From Mycobacterium sp. shizuoka-1 (GTDB lineage: Bacteria; Actinomycetota; Actinomycetes; Mycobacteriales; Mycobacteriaceae), in NCBI RefSeq assembly GCF_002723835.1, contig NZ_BEWG01000022.1:90287-154286 (forward strand): 64,000 nt of DNA, written 5' to 3'. Positions 25,145 to 35,695 of this stretch are shown one piece after another. The notes under the pieces were generated by a model. That model had not been told where the DNA came from and did no database searches. It worked only from the letters and a program-made list of their open reading frames with translations. A program made the translations under genes and the position numbers. Positions within the stretch are counted from its first letter, which is position 1, and each line of letters opens with the position of its first letter.

Positions 25145-25166
25145 GTTCACCCCGCGTTTGCCTGGC
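25145..25166 (+). promoter_or_regulatory. PHO-box-like direct repeat upstream of senX3-regX3
   Basis: Heptamers GTTCACC and GTTTGCC are spaced 11 bases start to start on the plus strand, about 95 bases before the senX3 start and just past the gpmA stop. RegX3 is known to bind its own operon promoter in M. smegmatis, so this is a plausible site. The same pair occurs at 7538-7559 before the polysaccharide locus. A second GTTCACC lies nearer senX3 on the minus strand (about 25068-25074). Confidence 0.55.
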
Positions 25167-25184
25167 GGGGCGTGTGGTCGCCTG

Positions 25185-25931
25185 CTATTTGCCGCCCTGG
25201 CTGGCCACCGCAGCGGCGCCGGCCGCCGCGGCCTCCGGATCCAGGTAGGTGCCACCTGCGACGCGCGGCTTCAGGTCGGCGTCCAGGTCGTAGCGCAGCG
25301 GGATACCGGTCGGGATGTTCAGGCCCACGACCTCGTCGTCGGACATGCCGTCGAGGTACTTCACCAGCGCACGCAGGGAGTTGCCGTGCGCGACCATCAG
25401 GACCGTCTTGCCGGCCTGCAGGTCCGGCACGATCGTCTCGGTGAAGTACGGGACGAACCGGGCGACGACGTCGGCCAGGCACTCGGTGAGCGGGCCACCG
25501 CCGATGTCCGCGTAGCGCGGATCGGTGTCCTGGCTGTAGGTGCTGCCCGGCTCGATCGGCGGCGGCGGCGTGTCATAGCTGCGTCGCCACAACATGAACT
25601 GTTCCTCGCCGTACTTTTCCTTCGTCTCGGCCTTGTCCAGGCCCTGTAGCGCGCCATAGTGCCGCTCGTTGAGCCGCCAGCTGCGCTGCACCGGAATCCA
25701 CAACCGGTCGGCGGCGTCCAGGGCCAGATGCGCGGTGGTGATCGCGCGCCGCAGCAGCGAGGTGTACAGCACATCGGGCAGCAGGCCCTGCTCGGCCATC
25801 AGCTTCCCGCCGCGCACCGCTTCGGCTCGGCCCTTGTCAGTCAGGTCGACGTCCACCCAGCCGGTGAAGAGGTTCAGCGCGTTCCATTCGCTCTCGCCGT
25901 GCCGCAGCAGGATCAGTGTCGAGTCAGCCAT
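25185..25931 (-). CDS. gpmA: 2,3-bisphosphoglycerate-dependent phosphoglycerate mutase
   Basis: A 248-aa glycolytic enzyme interconverting 3- and 2-phosphoglycerate (Rv0489, gpm1). The phosphohistidine motif [10 protein letters not shown] is at about residues 8-17, followed by [20 protein letters not shown] and [13 protein letters not shown] supply the remaining catalytic residues. Length is normal. It sits directly upstream of senX3 as in M. tuberculosis but with a 133-base gap that probably carries the senX3 promoter. Confidence 0.95.
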   Translation of the reverse strand: MADSTLILLRHGESEWNALNLFTGWVDVDLTDKGRAEAVRGGKLMAEQGLLPDVLYTSLLRRAITTAHLALDAADRLWIPVQRSWRLNERHYGALQGLDKAETKEKYGEEQFMLWRRSYDTPPPPIEPGSTYSQDTDPRYADIGGGPLTECLADVVARFVPYFTETIVPDLQAGKTVLMVAHGNSLRALVKYLDGMSDDEVVGLNIPTGIPLRYDLDADLKPRVAGGTYLDPEAAAAGAAAVASQGGK

Positions 25932-26037
25932 GCCGGAAATCTTCTCACGGGCAGGCCGGCCGCATCCGTGCGTGCCGAGATCGACGAAATGTCACGATCC
26001 TCTCGCACAAGTGCAGCCAATCGTCGGTTTGGGCGAC

Positions 26038-26550
26038 TCAGTGATCGTCGTCGTCGATGAGGTGCTCGAAAGCGGCCAGATTCTTCAGCGACTCACCGCG
26101 CGACACCCGCCACGCCCACTCCTTCTGGATGGAGGATTTGAAACCCAGCTCCAGCAGCGTGTTGAAGTCGGTGTCGACCGCCTCGAGCACCTGTCCGAGC
26201 ACCCGGTCGAGCTCGTCGGCGGACACCGCCTCCGGCGCCATCCGGCCCACCAGATAGATGTCACCGGCGTTGTCCAGGGTGTAGGCCACCCCGTAGAGCC
26301 GGCGATTGCGCTTGAGCAGGAATCGGTAGACCCCCTCGTGGTTCTCGTCGGGCTGACGGCAGACGAACGCCTCGACGCGCACCGAATGCTCCCCGATGCT
26401 CAATAGCGTGTTGGTCTTGAGCTTGCGCTCCCCCGGCAACTCGACGATCAGCCCCGGCAGACCACCGTGTGCGCCGGCATGGCGGCTGTAGACCAGTCCG
26501 TGCTCATCCAGTGCCTTCTCGATGACCTGCTGGACGTCCGCTGGACTCAC
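26038..26550 (-). CDS. YbjN-domain protein (Rv0487)
   Basis: A 170-aa YbjN-family protein with a type III secretion chaperone-like fold. Typical blocks are [51 protein letters not shown] and [20 protein letters not shown]. Its GTG start overlaps the mshA stop by four bases, so it is coupled to the mycothiol glycosyltransferase. The conserved mshA-YbjN pairing suggests a role linked to MshA, but none is established that I know. Confidence 0.85.
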   Translation of the reverse strand: MSPADVQQVIEKALDEHGLVYSRHAGAHGGLPGLIVELPGERKLKTNTLLSIGEHSVRVEAFVCRQPDENHEGVYRFLLKRNRRLYGVAYTLDNAGDIYLVGRMAPEAVSADELDRVLGQVLEAVDTDFNTLLELGFKSSIQKEWAWRVSRGESLKNLAAFEHLIDDDDH

Positions 26551-27884
26551 GCCCGCACCCCGCGCCGCATCGACCAGCGTCGTCCGTTGCGCCGGGCCAG
26601 TGCGTCACCGGCGGCGCGACGCCGCCGGGCGCCGGCATAGTCGGTGATCGCCCGGCTGTAGCTGGCCAGCAGACCGTCGACGGTGGTGGCCCACGAGAAC
26701 TGCTGTGCATGCGCCACCGCGGCGCTGCTCAGCTCGTCGGGGTCGCGCGCCAGCAGCCCGGCGATCGCATCGGCCCAGCGGGCGGGCTCATGGCCGGACA
26801 CCAGTGCCCCGCTGACGCCGTCGGCCACCGCCACCGGCAGACCGCCGACAGCCGCGGCCACCACCGGGGTGCCGCACGCCTGCGCCTCGACCGCGACCAA
26901 TCCGAACGATTCCGAATAGCTGGGCACCGCAACCAGATCAGCCGCCCGGTAGACGTTGACCAGTTGTTCGCGCGACTGCGGGGGCAGGAATGTCACCCGA
27001 TCTGCGATACCCAGTTCGGCGGCGAGCCCCACCAGCACGTCCGGGGCGGCCAGCCCGGTGCCGGACGGGCCGCCGGCGATCAGCACCCGAACCCCGGGCA
27101 GTTGCGCGGCCGCCCGCAACAGCACGTCGGGCGCCTTCAACGGCTGGATCCGCCCGACGAAAGCGACCACCCGCTCGCGGTCGGGCAGGCCGAGCGCAGC
27201 TCTTGCGGCCTGCCTGTCACCGGGGGTGAACGTCTCCAGGTCGACGCCCGGGTAGACCACGTCGATCCGCCGGGGGTCTGCATTGTGCAGCGAAACCAGT
27301 TGGCGGGCTTCGTCTTCGGTGTTGACCACCAGCCGGTCGGCCTCGTCGACAACCTGCTGTTCGCCCACCGCCCGCAGCGGCGGTTCGGGGACGTCGCCGT
27401 CGGCCAGCGCGGCGTTCTTGACCGCTGCCAGGGTGTGCGCGGTGTGCACCAGCGGCACCGTCCAGCGGTCGCGGGCCAGCCAGCCGACCTGACCGGACAG
27501 CCAGTAGTGCGAATGCACGATGTCGTAGTAGCCGGGCTCGTGGTTGGCCTCGGCGCGCAGCACACCGGCGGTGAACGCGCACAACTGAGTCGGCAGGTCG
27601 TACTTGTCGAGTCCCTCGAAGGGGCCGGCGACCACGTTACGCACCAGGACCCCCGGTGCGACCCGGACCAGCGGCTGGTCGGCCGAGGAGGTCGCCCGGG
27701 TGAAGATCTCGACTTCGACGCCGCGCCGGGCCATGTGCAGCGCGGTCTGAAGCACGTAGACGTTCATGCCGCCGGCGTCGCCGGTGCCGGGCTGGGCCAG
27801 CGGCGAGGTGTGCACCGACAACACCGCGACGCGTCGCGGCATCCCCTCGATCGAACTGTCGGTCAGTTCCCGGGCGTGCCGCAC
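26547..27884 (-). CDS. mshA: D-inositol-3-phosphate glycosyltransferase MshA
   Basis: A GT4 enzyme that transfers GlcNAc from UDP-GlcNAc to 1L-myo-inositol 1-phosphate, the first step of mycothiol synthesis. Diagnostic blocks are [73 protein letters not shown] and [19 protein letters not shown]. The 445-aa start is GTG at 27884; an ATG 42 bases downstream ([13 protein letters not shown]) is a possible alternative. It is shorter at the N-terminus than the M. tuberculosis protein. The ROK regulator gene ends 10 bases upstream. Confidence 0.95.
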   Translation of the reverse strand: MRHARELTDSSIEGMPRRVAVLSVHTSPLAQPGTGDAGGMNVYVLQTALHMARRGVEVEIFTRATSSADQPLVRVAPGVLVRNVVAGPFEGLDKYDLPTQLCAFTAGVLRAEANHEPGYYDIVHSHYWLSGQVGWLARDRWTVPLVHTAHTLAAVKNAALADGDVPEPPLRAVGEQQVVDEADRLVVNTEDEARQLVSLHNADPRRIDVVYPGVDLETFTPGDRQAARAALGLPDRERVVAFVGRIQPLKAPDVLLRAAAQLPGVRVLIAGGPSGTGLAAPDVLVGLAAELGIADRVTFLPPQSREQLVNVYRAADLVAVPSYSESFGLVAVEAQACGTPVVAAAVGGLPVAVADGVSGALVSGHEPARWADAIAGLLARDPDELSSAAVAHAQQFSWATTVDGLLASYSRAITDYAGARRRRAAGDALARRNGRRWSMRRGVRA

Positions 27885-27894
27885 GCCTCCATCT

Positions 27895-29202
27895 TTACAC
27901 CGCAGCGTCGCGGCGGTTCTGCGCCCGTCTCAATGCGCCGATCGGGTCGGCGTACAGCCCGCCCAGCGAGACGATGCCGGCACCGGCTTCCTGCACCCTG
28001 TTGCCGAACGCAGTGACCCGGATATCGCGGGGCGGCAGCACCGAACGCTCGGCGAACGCCGACTCGACCCGCTGCATGCCCTCGGGGTACTCGGTGAAGG
28101 CCTGGCCGCCGACGACGAGGTCGTCCGGGTTGAGCATGTCGCGCAACAGCGCCACCGCGCCGCCGAGCACCCGGGCCCGCTCGTCGAGCAGTTCCCGGGC
28201 GCCGATCGCCGCAGGGCTGTCGCCCTGGCGCGCCGCCCGCAGCAAGGTGGTCATCGACGCACCGGGCCCGGTGGCGGGCACGATCCCGCGCTTGCGGGCC
28301 GCCGCCAGTACCGCCTCGTCACTGACCGTCGATTCCAGCTGCCCGCTGCCACCGAGCAATTCGGAGACCACCGGCAGCGCGGCGATGGTGCCGGGACCGC
28401 TGGCCGGACTGTGCACGCGGCCACCGATCACCAGCGCGAAACCGACTGTCTCGCGGGCATATACGTACAGACTGCTGGATGTCGCGGCGGGCGGGCGGCG
28501 CAGGCCCAGCAGCACCTCGGCGCCGGCCATCGCATCCACGTGCGACGCCACCGACACCGGTAGACCCAGCGCCTCGGCCAGCACCGGTCCCACCGGAGCC
28601 TGGGTCCAGCCGAGCCGGGTGTGGTCGACATGGCCGGTGAGGCTGTCGACCACGCCGCCGATCGCGACGCCGATCCACAACGGACGGCGACGATGCCAGC
28701 GACTCAGGTAGCGCCGGGCACTGCCGGCCAGCGAGGCCAGCGCAGCGGCCTGGCCGCCGCGCGGCGTGGGCGTCTCGACCGCGTCGAGGGTGCGGCCGAG
28801 CAGATCGGTCGCGACGATGTTGGTGGTTCGCGCGCCGATGTGGACGCCGAGGGTGAGGAACGGTTCGTGGTTCACCTCGACCGGCACCCGTGGGCGCCCG
28901 ATCGCGCCGGACACGGCGAGATCGGCGCGCTCACGCAGAATGCCGGCGTCGAGCAGGGCGGTGACCTGGCGGTTCACCGTGGCGATCGACAGGTTGGTGA
29001 CCTGCGCGATCACATCCCGGCCGATGGCACCGCGCTGGCGAATCGCCGCGAACACCGACGCGGCGGCGGCGTCGGGGAGCCGCAGGGACGGGGCCACGAT
29101 GTGGTGGCGGGCGCGCAGCGGGTGCGGTCGCGATGCGACGCGGGCCGCGTCATGGGTGGCGACGCGGGCCGCGTCATGGGAGCTGAGTGCGACGGTACGC
29201 AT
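27895..29202 (-). CDS. ROK-family transcriptional regulator (Rv0485)
   Basis: A 435-aa protein. An N-terminal winged helix ([40 protein letters not shown]) precedes a ROK sugar-kinase-like domain ([43 protein letters not shown]). The usual zinc-binding cysteine cluster of ROK kinases is not evident. The start is ATG at 29202, giving [16 protein letters not shown] followed by HDAARVAS; this peptide repeat comes from a 24-base tandem duplication. It lies immediately upstream of mshA on the same strand, as in M. tuberculosis, where Rv0485 controls a PE/PPE pair. Confidence 0.88.
   Translation of the reverse strand: MRTVALSSHDAARVATHDAARVASRPHPLRARHHIVAPSLRLPDAAAASVFAAIRQRGAIGRDVIAQVTNLSIATVNRQVTALLDAGILRERADLAVSGAIGRPRVPVEVNHEPFLTLGVHIGARTTNIVATDLLGRTLDAVETPTPRGGQAAALASLAGSARRYLSRWHRRRPLWIGVAIGGVVDSLTGHVDHTRLGWTQAPVGPVLAEALGLPVSVASHVDAMAGAEVLLGLRRPPAATSSSLYVYARETVGFALVIGGRVHSPASGPGTIAALPVVSELLGGSGQLESTVSDEAVLAAARKRGIVPATGPGASMTTLLRAARQGDSPAAIGARELLDERARVLGGAVALLRDMLNPDDLVVGGQAFTEYPEGMQRVESAFAERSVLPPRDIRVTAFGNRVQEAGAGIVSLGGLYADPIGALRRAQNRRDAAV
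29135..29182. repeat. 24-bp tandem duplication in the ROK regulator N-terminus
   Basis: Two adjacent 24-base units, each beginning GCGACGCGGGCCGCGTCATG, differ by one base in the last three (GTG versus GAG). They encode the repeat HDAARVA(T/S). The period is a multiple of three, so the reading frame is kept. This looks like replication slippage in a disordered region ahead of the HTH. Confidence 0.85.
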
Positions 29203-29397
29203 GGGGAGTGTCCTTCTCGAGTCGGGTGGGGGGCTGTGCCACACCTGGCGACGCGAGCGGGACGGAGAAAGGAGTGTCCGCGACTGGTCAGGCGCAGCGA
29301 ATCGCGTGACAACAACACGCGGTGTGCGCGACCAGGGCACTGGTCAGACCGAAACGGATCACGGGGAGAACTTAGCACAGTTACTAGAGTTGGAGCG

Positions 29398-30147
29398 ATG
29401 ACGACTCCAGACGCCCACTCCCGAGTAGCAGTGGTCACCGGCGCCAGTTCCGGTATCGGCGAAGCGACCGCCAAAACTCTTGCTGCCCTTGGCTTTCACG
29501 TCGTGGCGGTGGCCCGCCGGGCGGATCGGCTGCAGCGGTTGGCCGACGAGATCGGCGGGACGGCGGTTGTGGCCGACGTCACCGACGGCGCGGCGGTCGA
29601 GGCCTTGGCGGCCGGGTTGAGCAGGGTCGACGTGCTGGTCAACAACGCCGGCGGCGCCAAGGGACTGGAATCCATCGCCGACGCCGACCTGGACAACTGG
29701 CGCTGGATGTGGGAGACCAACGTGGTCGGCACGCTGCGGGTGACCAGGGCCCTGCTGCCCAAGCTCGTGGAGTCCGGCAACGGGCTGATCGTCACCGTCA
29801 CCTCGATCGCCGCACTGGAGGTCTACGACGGTGGCGGCGGGTATGCCGCCGCGAAACACGCCCAGGGCGCGCTGCACCGTACGCTACGCGGCGAGCTGCT
29901 CGGAAAACCCGTGCGGCTCACCGAGATTGCGCCCGGCGCGGTGGAGACGGAGTTCTCGCTGGTGCGTTTCGGCGGCGACGAGAAGCGGGCCGACGCCGTC
30001 TATTCCGGTATCACGCCGCTGGTGGCCGCCGACGTCGCCGAGGTGATCGGCTTCGTGGCGTCCCGGCCATCGCACGTCAACCTGGACCAGATCATCATGC
30101 GGCCGCGGGATCAAGCCAGCGCGAGCCGGTTCAACCGCCGGACGTAG
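29398..30147 (+). CDS. Short-chain dehydrogenase/reductase (Rv0484c)
   Basis: A 249-aa classical [15 protein letters not shown] (about residues 16-27) binds the cofactor, with ARRAD after strand 2 suggesting NADP preference. NNAGG, the catalytic serine region TVTSIAAL and YAAAKHAQ (YxxxK) are all present. The closest characterised relatives are the YdfG/serine-dehydrogenase-like SDRs, but the substrate is unknown. Start is ATG at 29398 after TTGGAG. It diverges from the ROK regulator across 195 bases and its stop overlaps the L,D-transpeptidase tail by 17 bases. Confidence 0.88.
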   Translation: MTTPDAHSRVAVVTGASSGIGEATAKTLAALGFHVVAVARRADRLQRLADEIGGTAVVADVTDGAAVEALAAGLSRVDVLVNNAGGAKGLESIADADLDNWRWMWETNVVGTLRVTRALLPKLVESGNGLIVTVTSIAALEVYDGGGGYAAAKHAQGALHRTLRGELLGKPVRLTEIAPGAVETEFSLVRFGGDEKRADAVYSGITPLVAADVAEVIGFVASRPSHVNLDQIIMRPRDQASASRFNRRT

Positions 30148-31507
30148 CCGTCCGCGTCGTCGTCGTCGGCGGCGCCGTCGTCGGCGGCGCCGTCGTCGTC
30201 GGCGGCGCCGTCGTCGTGGTGGTCGTGGTCGGCGTGCCGGACAGCGTGGGCGCATCGGTCGGGGTGGCCGGCGCGCTGCTGGGAATGCTCGTCTCCGGCG
30301 TGGTGTCCGACAGTGCCGACATCGCCTTCCAATCGTTCCAGTCCACCGCCCAGTCCCAGATGTCGCCGTCGGCGTAGGACAGCTGGATCGACGTTCCGGT
30401 CACCTCGACCGGGTCGCCGTAGATGGCGGTGCCGAAATACTGCTCGGCGTCGCTGGTGGACAGGTTGATGCAGCCGTTGGTGACGTTGGTGTTGCCCTGC
30501 GCCCCCGAGGACGCCGGGTTGGCGTGGATGAACTCGCCGTTGTTCGAGATCCGCACCGCCCAGCGCTCGTGGACGTTGCTGTAACCGGCGGCCTGGTTGG
30601 TCATGTAGAAATCGGCGTACTTCTCACTCACCACATGGATGCCGCTGCGGGTGACGTTGCGCGGCTGATCGGCCTCGCCGTAGCTGCACGGGAAGTCCAT
30701 GATCACGCCTTCGTCGGTGATCACCTGGATGCGGTGCGACGTGGCGTCGGCCTTGACGACCTGCCGGCGGCCGATGTCGAAGTCCAGCGTGGAATCGGTC
30801 GCCCCGAAGGCGTCCTGGCCGAACTTCACCCCGTAGAGGCGGGCGTCGACGTGCACCTTGGTGCCTGGCTGGTAGTACTCCTTGGTCCGCCAGTGCACCC
30901 GCGAGCCGCCGACCTCGTCGGGAAGCCAGGCCCAGCTGCCCTCGGTCGGCGGAGTCGTGGTGACGGTCAGTGCCTTTTCGACATCGGGCTTGTGCTCGTC
31001 GTCGATCGCGGCGTCGAACTGCAGGATGATCGGTGCCGCGACCCCGACCGTCTGCCCGTCGGACAGCTGGAATTGGCCGTTGACCGTGGTCGTCGGGTTG
31101 ACCGTGGTGAAGGAGGCGGCAACCGGCAGTGCCTTCCCGTCGCGGCCGACCGCCGACCCCGCCCACGTGTAGGACGCGCCGTAGCCCAGCGGCTCGGTGA
31201 CCGTGAACGCCGTGCGGTCGCGGTTGAGCGTGCCTGCCACGGCCTTGCCGTCGGCGTTGGTCAGCGTGACGTACTGCAACCAGCCGTCCTTGACCTGGAG
31301 GCCTGCCGGGGTGGTGGGCAGCACGTCGGTGGCGGCATCGGCCGGGCTGAAGGTCAACGTCGGCTTGGGCGGCGGTTCCTGCTTGGCGGTCTTTGTGCCG
31401 GGCGAGCTCATACAGGCGGCCAGCGCGCTGGGCGCGGCAACGCCGAAGGCCAGCGCTGTCAGGGCCCGCCGCCGGTTGATCGGCGACGGTTGATCGGCTG
31501 GGCTCAC
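30131..31507 (-). CDS. lprQ: L,D-transpeptidase lipoprotein (LprQ/LdtMt5-like)
   Basis: A 458-aa exported peptidoglycan cross-linking enzyme making 3-3 links. The GTG start at 31507 gives a signal with twin arginines ([20 protein letters not shown]) and lipobox LAAC with Cys32. Ig-like domains cover about 48-245. The YkuD domain follows, with H328 in FIHANP and the catalytic TNGCINLS around Cys346. The last 45 residues are Thr/Pro repeats ([15 protein letters not shown]), a likely glycosylated stalk or slippage-prone tail and longer than in M. tuberculosis. It ends tail-to-tail in overlap with the SDR gene. Confidence 0.93.
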   Translation of the reverse strand: MSPADQPSPINRRRALTALAFGVAAPSALAACMSSPGTKTAKQEPPPKPTLTFSPADAATDVLPTTPAGLQVKDGWLQYVTLTNADGKAVAGTLNRDRTAFTVTEPLGYGASYTWAGSAVGRDGKALPVAASFTTVNPTTTVNGQFQLSDGQTVGVAAPIILQFDAAIDDEHKPDVEKALTVTTTPPTEGSWAWLPDEVGGSRVHWRTKEYYQPGTKVHVDARLYGVKFGQDAFGATDSTLDFDIGRRQVVKADATSHRIQVITDEGVIMDFPCSYGEADQPRNVTRSGIHVVSEKYADFYMTNQAAGYSNVHERWAVRISNNGEFIHANPASSGAQGNTNVTNGCINLSTSDAEQYFGTAIYGDPVEVTGTSIQLSYADGDIWDWAVDWNDWKAMSALSDTTPETSIPSSAPATPTDAPTLSGTPTTTTTTTAPPTTTAPPTTAPPTTTTRTATSGG

Positions 31508-31583
31508 GTCAATCCAAGATACGGAACCCGACCGTCGTCCTGCCAACTGCCAGGGTGTGGTTATGGCCTCACCCAGCGGCGTT

Positions 31584-32552
31584 TCAGAGGCCGAAGATCT
31601 TCAGGAAGGCCGGAGCCGCCCCGCCGAACTTGGATCCCGCGAAGTCGATGTCGCCCCCCACGAGCTCGATCGTGGCGCCCGTCGAGCCGTCGACGTAGCT
31701 GTAGTCGTCCCAGCTCACCGACACCGACCGCAGCGGCGAGAGCACCCCGCCGATCGGGATGTGCGCCACGATGGCCGGCCCGGCGCCGCCGCTCTGCAGC
31801 GGCAGGTCGAGGGTGCGTGTCCCGAACAACAGGGCGTTGGTGAACTTCGGCGCGGCCGCCGCCCAGGCGATGAACGCCCCCGGGATGTTCCCGCTCTGCG
31901 CTGCGGTGACGAACGCGTTCAGGCTGTCGTAGGCGGTGAGTCCGGCGCCCAGGACCGCACCGGCGGCGCTGGCGGCGAAGGCGACGGTGGGCGGCACGAC
32001 CAGGGTGCCGTCGGTGAGCGTGGTGGTGCTCTTGAGCGGTGTGGTCGTGAAGGTGGTGTTGCCCGCCAGCGAGAACTTGGCGCCGCCGATCGGCGTCTTG
32101 GCGGTCACGTTCAGCGACACCGGGCCGCTCTGGCCGGGATCGGGCGCGCTCACATCGGCGACCAGAGAGATCGGTCCGAACGGCGTGTTGATCGTCTGGC
32201 TGAACTGCTGAGAGGCGGCGGACGGGGTCACCGCGGCCGACGGCTTGGCCTTCGCCGACGGCTTCGACACCGCCGCGGCGGCACTGACCGGGGTGTTGTT
32301 CACCTTGGCGATCGGTGCGCTCACGCGTTTGGTCGAGGCCACCCCGGAGGTGCGCTTGGGGCCGGCGTCGGAGGTGCTGCCCGAGGCGGAACTGGAGGCG
32401 TGGTGCGCGCCGGTGTCAGCCTGGGCCACCCCGGCCGCGCCGGCCAGTGCCGCGCCGACGCCGAGGGCCAGCGCACCGGCACCCAGCCAAGTCCTGACGC
32501 CCAGCGTGCGGCTGCGACCGCGCGTCACGGTCGACACAGTTCCAGTGGCCAT
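31584..32552 (-). CDS. Mycobacterial exported protein with conserved leader, function unknown
   Basis: A 322-aa protein starting [20 protein letters not shown], with the ATG after GGGGGA at good spacing. The leader [20 protein letters not shown] ending AGVAQAD is a type recurrent in mycobacterial secreted proteins, probably cleaved after AQA. A Ser/Ala/Lys-rich linker (about 50-115) precedes a globular region ([47 protein letters not shown]). No catalytic motif was seen and I cannot place the fold. It has its own 155-base upstream gap before murB. Confidence 0.7.
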   Translation of the reverse strand: MATGTVSTVTRGRSRTLGVRTWLGAGALALGVGAALAGAAGVAQADTGAHHASSSASGSTSDAGPKRTSGVASTKRVSAPIAKVNNTPVSAAAAVSKPSAKAKPSAAVTPSAASQQFSQTINTPFGPISLVADVSAPDPGQSGPVSLNVTAKTPIGGAKFSLAGNTTFTTTPLKSTTTLTDGTLVVPPTVAFAASAAGAVLGAGLTAYDSLNAFVTAAQSGNIPGAFIAWAAAAPKFTNALLFGTRTLDLPLQSGGAGPAIVAHIPIGGVLSPLRSVSVSWDDYSYVDGSTGATIELVGGDIDFAGSKFGGAAPAFLKIFGL

Positions 32553-32707
32553 TTCGAATCCCCCTACATCAGCGAAGCAAACCCGGGAGCGGGCTGACAC
32601 CCAACTATTCTCCCCATTTTTCGTCGTGCGGGTTAATTATCAGAATATTCATCGGGTCGTGTCGCGGTGAGGTCGGTGAAGCCCCGTTCGTCCGGGCTGG
32701 AGCCGGT

Positions 32708-33742
32708 CTACAGCGAACAGCCGACGAGCACGGGCTCGGGTACCAGCGTGATACCGAATGCGTCTCGGACGCCGTCGCGGACGGTGCGCGCCAGCGCCAG
32801 GACGTCGCTCGTGGTGGCGCCACCGCGGTTGGTCAGGGCCAGCGCATGCTTGGTCGACAACCGGCACGGCGCGTCGCCGTCGGCCGGATAGCCGCGGCCG
32901 AAACCCGCGTGCTCGACCAGCCAGCCGGCCGCCAATTTGACCCCGTCGGGTGCGGGGTAGTGCGGTACCGGGTCGTCGCGGCGGGCTTGGAGTTCCTCGA
33001 ACCGGTCGACGCTGACGACGGGGTTGGTGAAGAACGATCCGACACTCCAGGTGTCGTGGTCGGCGGCGTCGAGGACCATGCCCTTGCGGGCGCGCAGGCC
33101 CAGCACGGCGCTGCGCACCGCGGCGGGCTCGGCCCGCTCACCGGTCGCCACGCCCAGCGCCCGGGTCAGTTCGGCGTAGCGCAGTGGGGCCGACCGGCCG
33201 GTCCGGTCGAGCGCGAACTCGACCTCGAGCACCACCGCGTCCGACGAGTTCTTCACGATGCTGTGCCGATACCCCAGCCCGAGCTGCTCGGCGGGTACCC
33301 ACTGCACCTGTGAGGTGCGGCGATCCAGCAGCCGGACCCGGGTGAGATGGTCGGCCACCTCCACGCCGTACGCGCCGACGTTCTGCACCGGGGTCGCCCC
33401 GGCCGACCCGGGAATGCCCGACAGACACTCCAGTCCGCCCAGACCGGCTGCCACGGCGGCCACCACGACGTCGTCCCAGACCGCGCCGGCCTCGGCGCGC
33501 AGCAACTCGCCCTCGACGGTCACGCCCTGGTTGGCCAGCCGCACCACCGTCAGATCGGCGAGGTCGTCAGCGATCACCAGATTGGAGCCGCCGGCCAGCA
33601 CCAGCACCGGACCGTCCCCGGCGTGGTCGACGGCGGCCAGAGCCGCCACGATCTGCTCGGCCGTGGTGCAGGTGATGACCCGGCGCGCGACCGGACCGAC
33701 CCGCAGGGTCGTCAGCGGCGCCAGCGGGACGTTCTCGGCCAC
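32708..33742 (-). CDS. murB: UDP-N-acetylenolpyruvoylglucosamine reductase
   Basis: Flavoenzyme reducing UDP-GlcNAc-enolpyruvate to UDP-MurNAc in peptidoglycan synthesis. About 344 aa from GTG at 33742 ([17 protein letters not shown]). [15 protein letters not shown] binds [23 protein letters not shown] follows, and the catalytic serine lies in [14 protein letters not shown]. An in-frame GTG at 33868 would add 42 residues made of repeated [12 protein letters not shown] units encoded by a 36-base tandem repeat; I regard those as untranslated leader because the family lacks them and only 5 bases would separate the divergent start. Alternative start not excluded. Confidence 0.93.
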   Translation of the reverse strand: MAENVPLAPLTTLRVGPVARRVITCTTAEQIVAALAAVDHAGDGPVLVLAGGSNLVIADDLADLTVVRLANQGVTVEGELLRAEAGAVWDDVVVAAVAAGLGGLECLSGIPGSAGATPVQNVGAYGVEVADHLTRVRLLDRRTSQVQWVPAEQLGLGYRHSIVKNSSDAVVLEVEFALDRTGRSAPLRYAELTRALGVATGERAEPAAVRSAVLGLRARKGMVLDAADHDTWSVGSFFTNPVVSVDRFEELQARRDDPVPHYPAPDGVKLAAGWLVEHAGFGRGYPADGDAPCRLSTKHALALTNRGGATTSDVLALARTVRDGVRDAFGITLVPEPVLVGCSL

Positions 33743-33750
33743 CGCCGCCC

Positions 33751-33841
33751 CGCCGTATCGATTCCCCGGGTCGCTTCGCTCCTGCCCGCCGTATCGATTC
33801 CCCGGGTCGCTTCGCTCCTGCCCGCCGTATCGATTCCCTGC
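33751..33841. repeat. 36-bp tandem repeat (about 2.5 units) upstream of murB
   Basis: GTATCGATTCCCCGGGTCGC recurs at 33755 and 33791, and partly at 33827, with an exact 36-base period. It fills the divergent gap between murB and the DUF2505 gene. Single diverged copies occur at 3551-3585 and 38131-38163, so it is part of a dispersed short-repeat family. Confidence 0.85.
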
Positions 33842-33873
33842 TCCCACGGCCCGTAACGGTAATCTCACCAGCT

Positions 33874-34380
33874 ATGCCGCGTTCATTCGACATGGCCACC
33901 GACTACGAAGGCAGCGTCGAACAGGTCCACCAGGCATTCCGCGACGAGCAGTACTGGCTGGCCCGGCTGGCCGATTCCGGCGCCGACGACGCCACCCTGG
34001 ACTCGATCCGGTTCACCCCCGACGGCGGCGTGGAGGTGACCACCACCCAGGTGCTGCGGGTCGACCGGTTACCGGCCGTGGTCACCCAGTTCCACCACGG
34101 CGATCTGGCCATCCATCGCGCGGAGAGCTGGACCGGGCTGGTCGACGGCCGGGCGGATTCGACCGTCAGCGGCAGCATCCCCGGCGCGCCGGTGACCCTG
34201 ACCGGACAGGCCCAGCTGATGCCGTCAGATGAGCGGGCCCGCTTGGCTTTTCGGGCCACCGTCGAGGTGCGGATCCCGTTGGTGGGCGGCAAGGTGGAGA
34301 ACTTCATCGGCACCCAGCTGGTCGACCTGCTGATCGCCGAGCAGCGTTTCACCACCATGTGGATCGCACAGAACGGCTGA
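33874..34380 (+). CDS. DUF2505 protein (Rv0481c)
   Basis: A 168-aa member of the DUF2505 family, with a START/SRPBCC-like lipid-binding fold suggested by the N-terminal DYEGSVEQVHQAFRDEQYWL and C-terminal VRIPLVGGKVENFIGTQLVD. The helix-grip arrangement often binds hydrophobic ligands, but no ligand is known. An ATG at 33892 is an alternative start. It is followed 22 bases later by a paralogue sharing the QYW, IPLVGGK and FTTMWI/FTRDWI positions. Confidence 0.85.
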   Translation: MPRSFDMATDYEGSVEQVHQAFRDEQYWLARLADSGADDATLDSIRFTPDGGVEVTTTQVLRVDRLPAVVTQFHHGDLAIHRAESWTGLVDGRADSTVSGSIPGAPVTLTGQAQLMPSDERARLAFRATVEVRIPLVGGKVENFIGTQLVDLLIAEQRFTTMWIAQNG

Positions 34381-34401
34381 TCCCGCGGGTACGGTTGCCT
34401 C

Positions 34402-34914
34402 ATGTCCCGCCGCATGGACTACGTCATCGGACTCGAGCAGCCCGTCGCCGAGCTGTATGAGAGCTTCACCAGCCGGCAGTACTGGGAAGACCTGATCGCC
34501 GAACACCAGCGGCACACCGATTCCGAACTCACCCGGTTCAGTTCGGATCAGACCGGTACCGACATCGTGTTCACCCACACAGTGTCCCGCCGGGACATGC
34601 CGTCGATGATCGCGGCGGTGGTTCCGTTGCGGCTCACCATCACCCGCGAACAGCATTTCGACCTGTTCGATCCCGCCACGAATTCGGCCGACGGACATTA
34701 CCGGGCCCTGGTGCCTGCCGCGCCGATGACCTTCGACGGCACCTACGTGCTGACGCAGGCCGGCGCAGGCAGCGAGCTTCGGCTGCGCAGTTTGTGCAAG
34801 GTCAACGTGCCGCTGATCGGCGGCAAGATCGAACAGTGGGTGACCGACGGCCTGCGCGGATTGTTCGACAGCGAACGGGATTTCACCCGTGACTGGATCG
34901 CCGCCCATTACTAG
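34402..34914 (+). CDS. DUF2505 protein, tandem paralogue
   Basis: A 170-aa paralogue of the preceding protein: VAELYESFTSRQYWEDLIAE and NVPLIGGKIEQWVTDGLRGL match its N- and C-terminal blocks. The two are clearly diverged, so the duplication is old. Start is ATG at 34402. The downstream methyltransferase gene begins inside its last 26 bases. Function unknown; an SRPBCC-like ligand-binding role is inferred from the family. Confidence 0.82.
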   Translation: MSRRMDYVIGLEQPVAELYESFTSRQYWEDLIAEHQRHTDSELTRFSSDQTGTDIVFTHTVSRRDMPSMIAAVVPLRLTITREQHFDLFDPATNSADGHYRALVPAAPMTFDGTYVLTQAGAGSELRLRSLCKVNVPLIGGKIEQWVTDGLRGLFDSERDFTRDWIAAHY

Positions 34915-35686
34915 GCCATCGCGACCGGTCGGTGTCCCGACCCGCGGCACGACCAACGCCAACCGGCTGCGCCGCGGTGATCGGTGGCTGGTCAATTCCC
35001 CGCGGGTGCGCGCCGTCCTGGAGGCCGCCGCCGACCCGGTGGTCGTCGACCTGGGTTACGGTCGATTGCCGGTCACCACACTGGAATTGGCGGCCCGGCT
35101 GCGCGCGGTGCGCCACGACATCCGGGTGATCGGCCTGGAGATCGACCCCCAGCGGGTGGTGCCCGACGTCGACGGTGTCGAATTCCGAGTCGGCGGCTTC
35201 GAGCTCGCCGGACTGCACCCCGTTCTGGTGCGGGCCTTCAACGTGTTGCGCCAGTACCCGGAAGAGTCGGTCGAGCAGGCCTGGGCACAGATGCGGGCAC
35301 AGCTGGCGCCGGACGGGCTGATCATGGACGGCACCTGCGATGAACTCGGCAGGCGCTGCTGCTGGGTGCTGCTCGACCGCGACGGACCGGTCAGCCTGAC
35401 CCTGGCCTGCGACCCGCGGCACATCGAGCGACCGTCGGATCTGGCCGAGCGATTGCCGAAAGTGCTTATCCATCACAATGTTCCGGGCCGTCCGATCCAC
35501 TCACTGCTGGCCGCGGCGGATCGAGCGTGGGCGGCCTCAGCCGGACACTCGGTGTTCGGCCCGCGTGACCGCTGGCGGGCGATGCTCGCCGAGCTGCGCG
35601 CGGCCGGCGTCCCGATCCAGCCGCAGCGCCGGGCCGCCCGCGATGCGGTGCTCACCGTGCCCTGGCCGGCGGTGGCACCCGACTAG
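34889..35686 (+). CDS. Class I SAM-dependent methyltransferase-like protein
   Basis: A 265-aa protein from GTG at 34889. ADPVVVDLGYGRLPVTTLEL is a degenerate SAM motif I (DxGYG), IRVIGLEIDPQRV matches motif II, and LAPDGLIMDGTCDELGRRCC lies near motif IV. The start overlaps the DUF2505 paralogue by 26 bases and the nitrilase begins 9 bases after the stop, so it is within an operon. Substrate unknown. Confidence 0.78.
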   Translation: MTGSPPITRPSRPVGVPTRGTTNANRLRRGDRWLVNSPRVRAVLEAAADPVVVDLGYGRLPVTTLELAARLRAVRHDIRVIGLEIDPQRVVPDVDGVEFRVGGFELAGLHPVLVRAFNVLRQYPEESVEQAWAQMRAQLAPDGLIMDGTCDELGRRCCWVLLDRDGPVSLTLACDPRHIERPSDLAERLPKVLIHHNVPGRPIHSLLAAADRAWAASAGHSVFGPRDRWRAMLAELRAAGVPIQPQRRAARDAVLTVPWPAVAPD

Positions 35687-35695
35687 TCTGGAGCC

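Noticed and set aside
30150..30240. Short-period repeats that could suggest a CRISPR-like array
   Set aside because: They are Thr/Pro codon repeats in the L,D-transpeptidase tail with no spacers.
33742..33868. N-terminal extension of MurB with [12 protein letters not shown] repeats
   Set aside because: Extension is only the translated tandem repeat and would leave no room for a promoter; kept as an alternative start.
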